A stretch of DNA of 64,000 nucleotides. Source: Inia geoffrensis. Its lineage: Eukaryota; Chordata; Mammalia; Artiodactyla; Iniidae. Under the pieces are notes generated by a model. The model made no database searches and was not told the DNA's origin. It saw nothing but the letters and a program-made list of their open reading frames with translations. Made by a program: the position numbers and the translations under genes. Every line of letters starts with the position of its first letter. The first letter of the stretch is position 1. The stretch spans positions 153,278,237 through 153,342,236 of the forward strand of contig CM070899.1 in the NCBI GenBank assembly GCA_036417435.1. Direction: 5' to 3'. This document shows, one piece after another, positions 59,820 to 64,000 of this stretch.

Positions 59820-62800
59820 AAGAGACTAAAGAATTAAACAGAAATTTCTGTCTTAAAGCTAGGGAGAAAAATTCCCAAATATTGGAAAATTAAGCTATAT
59901 ACTTAATAGCCCATGGGTCAAGAAAAAAATTACCATGAAAATTAGAAAATATTTTTTATTGAATGACAATGAAAATACAACATATCAAAACTTGTGGGGA
60001 TGGGCTTCCCTGGTGGCGCAGTGGTTGGGAGTCTGCCTGCTGATGCAGGGGACACAGGTTCGTGCCCCGGTCCGGAAAGATCCCACATGCCGCAGAGCAG
60101 CTGGGCCTGTGAGCCATGGCCGCTGAGCCTGCACGTCCGGAGCCTGTGCTCCGCAACGGGAGAGGCCACAGCAGTGAGAGGTCCGCGTACAGGAAAAAAA
60201 GAAAAAAAACTTGGGAAAAAAAGGATGCTTAGAGGGAAAACTATAGACTTAAATGTATACACACACAAAAATAAAGTTGAAAGTCGCTGTTTTGAGTATT
60301 TATCTAAAAACGTATAATGACTAAGTAAATAACCCCCAGCAAATTAAAATTAAAGGAAGGAAATAATAAAGAAAAAAGCAGAAATCAATGAAATGGAAAA
60401 CACATACACAATAGAGAAAATTAATAAAAGCCAGAAGTTAGTTCTTGGAAAAAAATTAATAAAATGCATAAACTCCTAGGCAAGGCTGATTAAAGGCACA
60501 AGATACCAATATCAGAAATGAAATTGGGGACATAATTTAGATTTCACAAACACAGAGATAATAAAAAGATGTTATGCAATTCATGTTAACAAATTAAAGG
60601 TCTAGATTAAACTGTTACAAAAAGAAAGAGAAAATCTGAAAAGCCTACTCTACTCGAGAAATTGAATCTCTAATTAAAAATCTTCCACAAAGAAAACACT
60701 AGATCCAGACAGCTTCACTGGTGAATTCCCCCCTAAGCATTTAAGGAAAAAATAGCACTAATTTTACATAAACTCTTGAATACAGAAAAAAGAAATATTC
60801 CTAACTTTTGTATGAGACCAGCATAACCTTGATAATCAAAATCTGACAATTTCATTACAAGAAAGGAAAAATTATAGCCTAATTTCTCTCATGAAGTAGT
60901 CCTAAAAATACTTTTTAAATCTGGCAAATTGGATCGAGTAATATATAAAAAGAATAATGCATGACAGCCAAGTCTGGTTTATGTAAGGAAACCAAAGTTT
61001 TAACTTGGAAAATCAATCAATGCTATATTAAGCTATACTAAGAGAACAAAGGGGAAAACTGTATCATTATCTCAAAAGAAGAGAAACATTTGGTAAAATT
61101 CATGATAAAACTCTTACAAGACTAGTAATAGAAGGAAACTGCCTTAATCCAATAAAGAGTATCTACAAAAAATTTACAGCAAGCATACTCTATGGGGAAA
61201 TACTGAAAGTTTTCTGCCTAAGACTAGAATAATGCAAGGATGTTCACTATCCATACTTCTTAATATGCTCAAGGTCCTAGGTCATACAATAAGGCAAGAA
61301 AAAGAAATGTTTAAGGATTAGAAAGGAAGAAATAGAATTATTATTGTTTGAAGATCACATGATTGTACATGTAGACTATGCACAATGATCTACAAATAAT
61401 CATTAGAATTTATAAATTTAGCAAGATCACTAGGTACAAGGTCAATACAGGAAAAATCAACTGTATTTCTATATACTGGCAATCAATCAGTTAGGACATG
61501 GAAATTAAAAAACTAATCATTGCAATAACATTTAAGAAGTAAAATACATAAGGAATAAACCTACCAAAAAATATGCAAGATCTCTACCAGAAAACACAAA
61601 GTATTACTAAGAAAAATTTTAAAAAGACTTAAATCAATGTTCATTGATTGGAAGACTCAATATTATAAAAATGTCAGTTATCTCCCCACCAATCTATGGA
61701 TTCAATGCAATTCCAATCAGAATCCCATGACTTTTTTTGGTGGAAGCTGACAAGCTGATTAGAACATTTAGGTATACGAAACTACCAACACAAAAGATCA
61801 AGAATAGCCAAGGTAATCCAGGAGAACAAAGCTAGAGGATTTTCACCACCAGATTTCAAGATTCAGTTTAAAAACTACAGAAACGAAAACTCCACAGAAT
61901 TGGTTCAAGGATGCACAAATATAACAGTAGAACAGACTAAACATTCCAGAAATAGATTCATTCATATACAGTCACCTGATTTACAATGAAGTTAGCACTG
62001 CTGTGTATGGGGGCAAGGATAGTTTTTAATACATAGTCACGTGGGGAAAAAAAATGAACCTTGACCTCTACCTCACACCATACACGTGTGAAAAAAACAC
62101 CACAAAAAATAAAAACCCAACTGGATTACAGACCAAAAAGTTAAATGTAAAACAATAAAGTTCCTAGAAGAAAACCTAAGAGAATATCTTCATGACCCTG
62201 AGGCAGGCAAAATTTCTTAAGACATAAAAAGCCTTCACCTTAAAGGAAAAGACTGATAAGTTAATTCATTAAAATTAAGACCTTCTATTTATGAAAAGAC
62301 AGCATTAAGATAATGAAAAGACAATCCACAGACAGGGATATTAGCTATAAGCATATACATTATATGTATCTATAATATATTCTGGATACAAGTCTTTTGT
62401 CAGATTATATACATATAATGGAGAGGATGTGAGGCAACTGGAATGAACTCTTAACTCTCTTAGTCTGGCAGCTGAGTGTGAACGATTACAACTACGCTGG
62501 GCAACTATTTGGTAGGATCTACCAACGCTGAACATATGTATACTCTATGACTTTGCAATTGCACTGCCACCTGCTCAACAGAAATGTTCACATATGTACA
62601 CCAAGTGAGAGGTATAAGAATGTTCTTAATGGCCCCAAACAAACAACCCAAATGTCCAACAACAGTAAAATGGATAAAGAAATCATGGCACATCCATTCA
62701 ACAGATTACACAGCAATGAAAAAGAATGAACTACTGCCACACACAACCACACAGATGAATCTAACAGACATAATGTTACGAGAAAGAAGCCACACACAAA

Positions 62801-63050
62801 AGAACACATGCCGAATGTATGACTTCCTTTATATTAAGTTTAGAAACAGATAAAACTCATTTACAGAAGCCAGAAAGCAGTCACCTTTGGAAGGGAGATT
62901 AAGGACTAGGAGGGGCATGATGGAGACTGGTGGGGTATGGTAATGTACTGTAAATTGATATGTGTGGTTAAACAGGTGTGTTCACTCTATTTGTTCACTT
63001 TATTATGTACATGTTATATTTTAATTTAAAAAGATTACAAGAAGAAAAAA
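59820..63050 (+). mobile_element. Degenerate L1 3' half (ORF2 and 3' UTR), split by a SINE
   Basis: It runs in L1 order: 'aatagcccatgggtcaagaa' and 'catatcaaaacttgtgggga' (before the SINE at 60002-60215), 'gcagaaatcaatgaaatgga', 'agacagcttcactggtgaat tc', then the reverse-transcriptase active-site region at 61347-61361 reading F-E-D-H-M instead of F-A-D-D-M, so the second catalytic Asp is gone. Later come 'ctatggattcaatgcaattc caatcagaatccc' and a 3' UTR ending near 63050. Many stops break the frame. Confidence 0.85.
60002..60215 (+). mobile_element. CHR-type SINE, short form, inside L1
   Basis: gggcttccctggtggcgcag head. The A-rich tail contains one G. The sequence aaaacttgtgggga / aaaacttgggaa flanks it. 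It interrupts L1 ORF2 sequence that continues on both sides. Confidence 0.92.
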
Positions 63051-63059
63051 CAAACATTG

Positions 63060-63670
63060 ATTCTGATCAGCAAAAACAAAAACTTGTGAGAATACTGGAA
63101 TATATATAATAAATCAAACAGAAAAATTTGTATACCTCAAAAGAATAAAAGTCATGAACGAATACCCAGAGAAAACCATAATTCAAAAAGACACATGCAC
63201 CCCAATGTTCATTGCAGCACTATTTACAATAGCCAGGTCATGGAAGCAACCTAAGTGCCCCTCGACAGATGAATGGATAAGAAGGTGTGGTGCATATATA
63301 CAATGGAATATTACTCAGCCATAAAAAGGAATGAAATTGGGTCATTTGTTTAGACGTGGATGGATCTAGACTCTGCCATACAGAGTGAAGTAAGTCAGAA
63401 AGAGAAAAACAAATATTGTGTATTAACACATATATGTGGAACCCAGAAAAATGGTACAGATGAACTGGTTTGCAGGGCAGAAATAGAGACACAGATGTAG
63501 AGAACAAACGTATGGACACCAAGGAGGGGGAGTGGCGGGGGGGTTGGTGGTGTGGGGAATTGGGCGATTGGGATTGACATGTATACACTGATGTGTATAA
63601 AATGGATGACTAATAAGAACCTGCTGTATAAAAAAATAAATAAAATTAAATTTAAAAATTCAAAAAAAAA
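63060..63670 (+). mobile_element. Younger L1 3' end
   Basis: 'accataattcaaaaagacac atgcaccccaatgttcattg', 'tggaatattactcagccata aaaaggaatgaa' and the 3' UTR with a G-rich block (63524-63556) and 'aagaacctgctgtataaaaa' closing in an A-rich tail. It is less diverged than the L1 just upstream and is the sense counterpart of 23955-24190. Confidence 0.88.
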
Positions 63671-63789
63671 GGAAAAAGAAAAAATACAAATGGCCAATCA
63701 ACATAAGGAAATATAATTTTAAACCATTATGAGATTTTTTCTTTCTTTTAAATCAATCTGGCCATGACTTAAAAGCAGATGATACTCAG

Positions 63790-63930
63790 TGTTGATACGG
63801 GAAACAAGAACTGGTCATAGAACTAAGAAGCATCAACCCTAAGAGTCAGAAAGATCTATCTTTGTAACTTTAGGTAAGGCACTTAACCTCTCTCAGGTTC
63901 AGTTCTTAAACCTATAAAATGCCATATAAT
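63790..63930 (+). repeat. MIR SINE remnant at right edge
   Basis: 'tttgtaactttaggtaaggc acttaacctctctcaggttc' matches the sense MIR core. The last 70 bases of the window are simple AT-rich sequence. Confidence 0.65.
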
Positions 63931-64000
63931 TTTTATATATTTATAATATACAAAATATTTTAAAAGATATAAGATACATATAATTTTAAAATACATAAAT

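Noticed and set aside
62341..62809. Minus-strand frames of 62-73 residues
   Set aside because: Antisense to the degenerate L1 3' half.

Overview
The window is mammalian nuclear DNA and most likely cetacean. It carries many copies of the tRNA-Glu-derived CHR SINE that is typical of whales and dolphins (hallmark words cttccctggtggcgcagtgg and ggttcgtgcc). Several are nearly identical to each other with clear target-site duplications. Coding sequence is split into short exons with good GT/AG splice signals. Three single-copy genes are recognisable, in the order RAMAC (+), C15orf40 (-), BTBD1 (-). I recall the same order and orientation from human 15q25.2, so this looks like an ordinary conserved syntenic block. 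No bacterial, viral or plasmid gene was seen.

Layout: 1-16.8 kb is intergenic and repeat-rich (L1 3' ends, CHR SINEs, MIRs, a long antisense L2). A CpG-rich promoter at about 16.8-17.5 kb starts RAMAC, with a non-coding first exon ending at 17237, a probable second non-coding exon at 18008-18056, coding exons at 19713-19882 and 20617-20803, and a 3' UTR with several AATAAA signals. From about 21.8 to 31 kb is intergenic. C15orf40 runs leftward from a CpG island at about 37.1-37.7 kb (coding exons 37498-37385, 36240-36114, 33753-33626, 32286-32191). From about 37.9 to 42.2 kb is intergenic with L2 remnants and SINEs. The last four coding exons of BTBD1 (53849-53657, 47455-47368, 43956-43810, 43296-43138) are present; its 5' part lies beyond base 64000. 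The BTBD1 intron from 53.85 kb to the window end holds a nearly complete Tigger1 DNA transposon (55415-58494) split by two later SINEs, and two L1 3' halves.

Functionally, RAMAC is the activating subunit of the mRNA cap guanine-N7 methyltransferase RNMT. C15orf40 is a small UPF0235/DUF167 (YggU-like) protein of unknown function with an arginine-rich, possibly mitochondrial, N-terminus. BTBD1 is a BTB-BACK-PHR protein linked to cullin-3 ubiquitin ligation and topoisomerase I. Nothing suggests they act together beyond being neighbours.

I found no convincing undescribed system. The points most worth checking are the non-GT donor implied for C15orf40 exon 1, the inverted SINE pair just upstream of a BTBD1 exon, the nested Tigger1, and same-strand SINE copies flanking RAMAC. 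All calls come from reading and from remembered family sequences; no alignment or database search was run.
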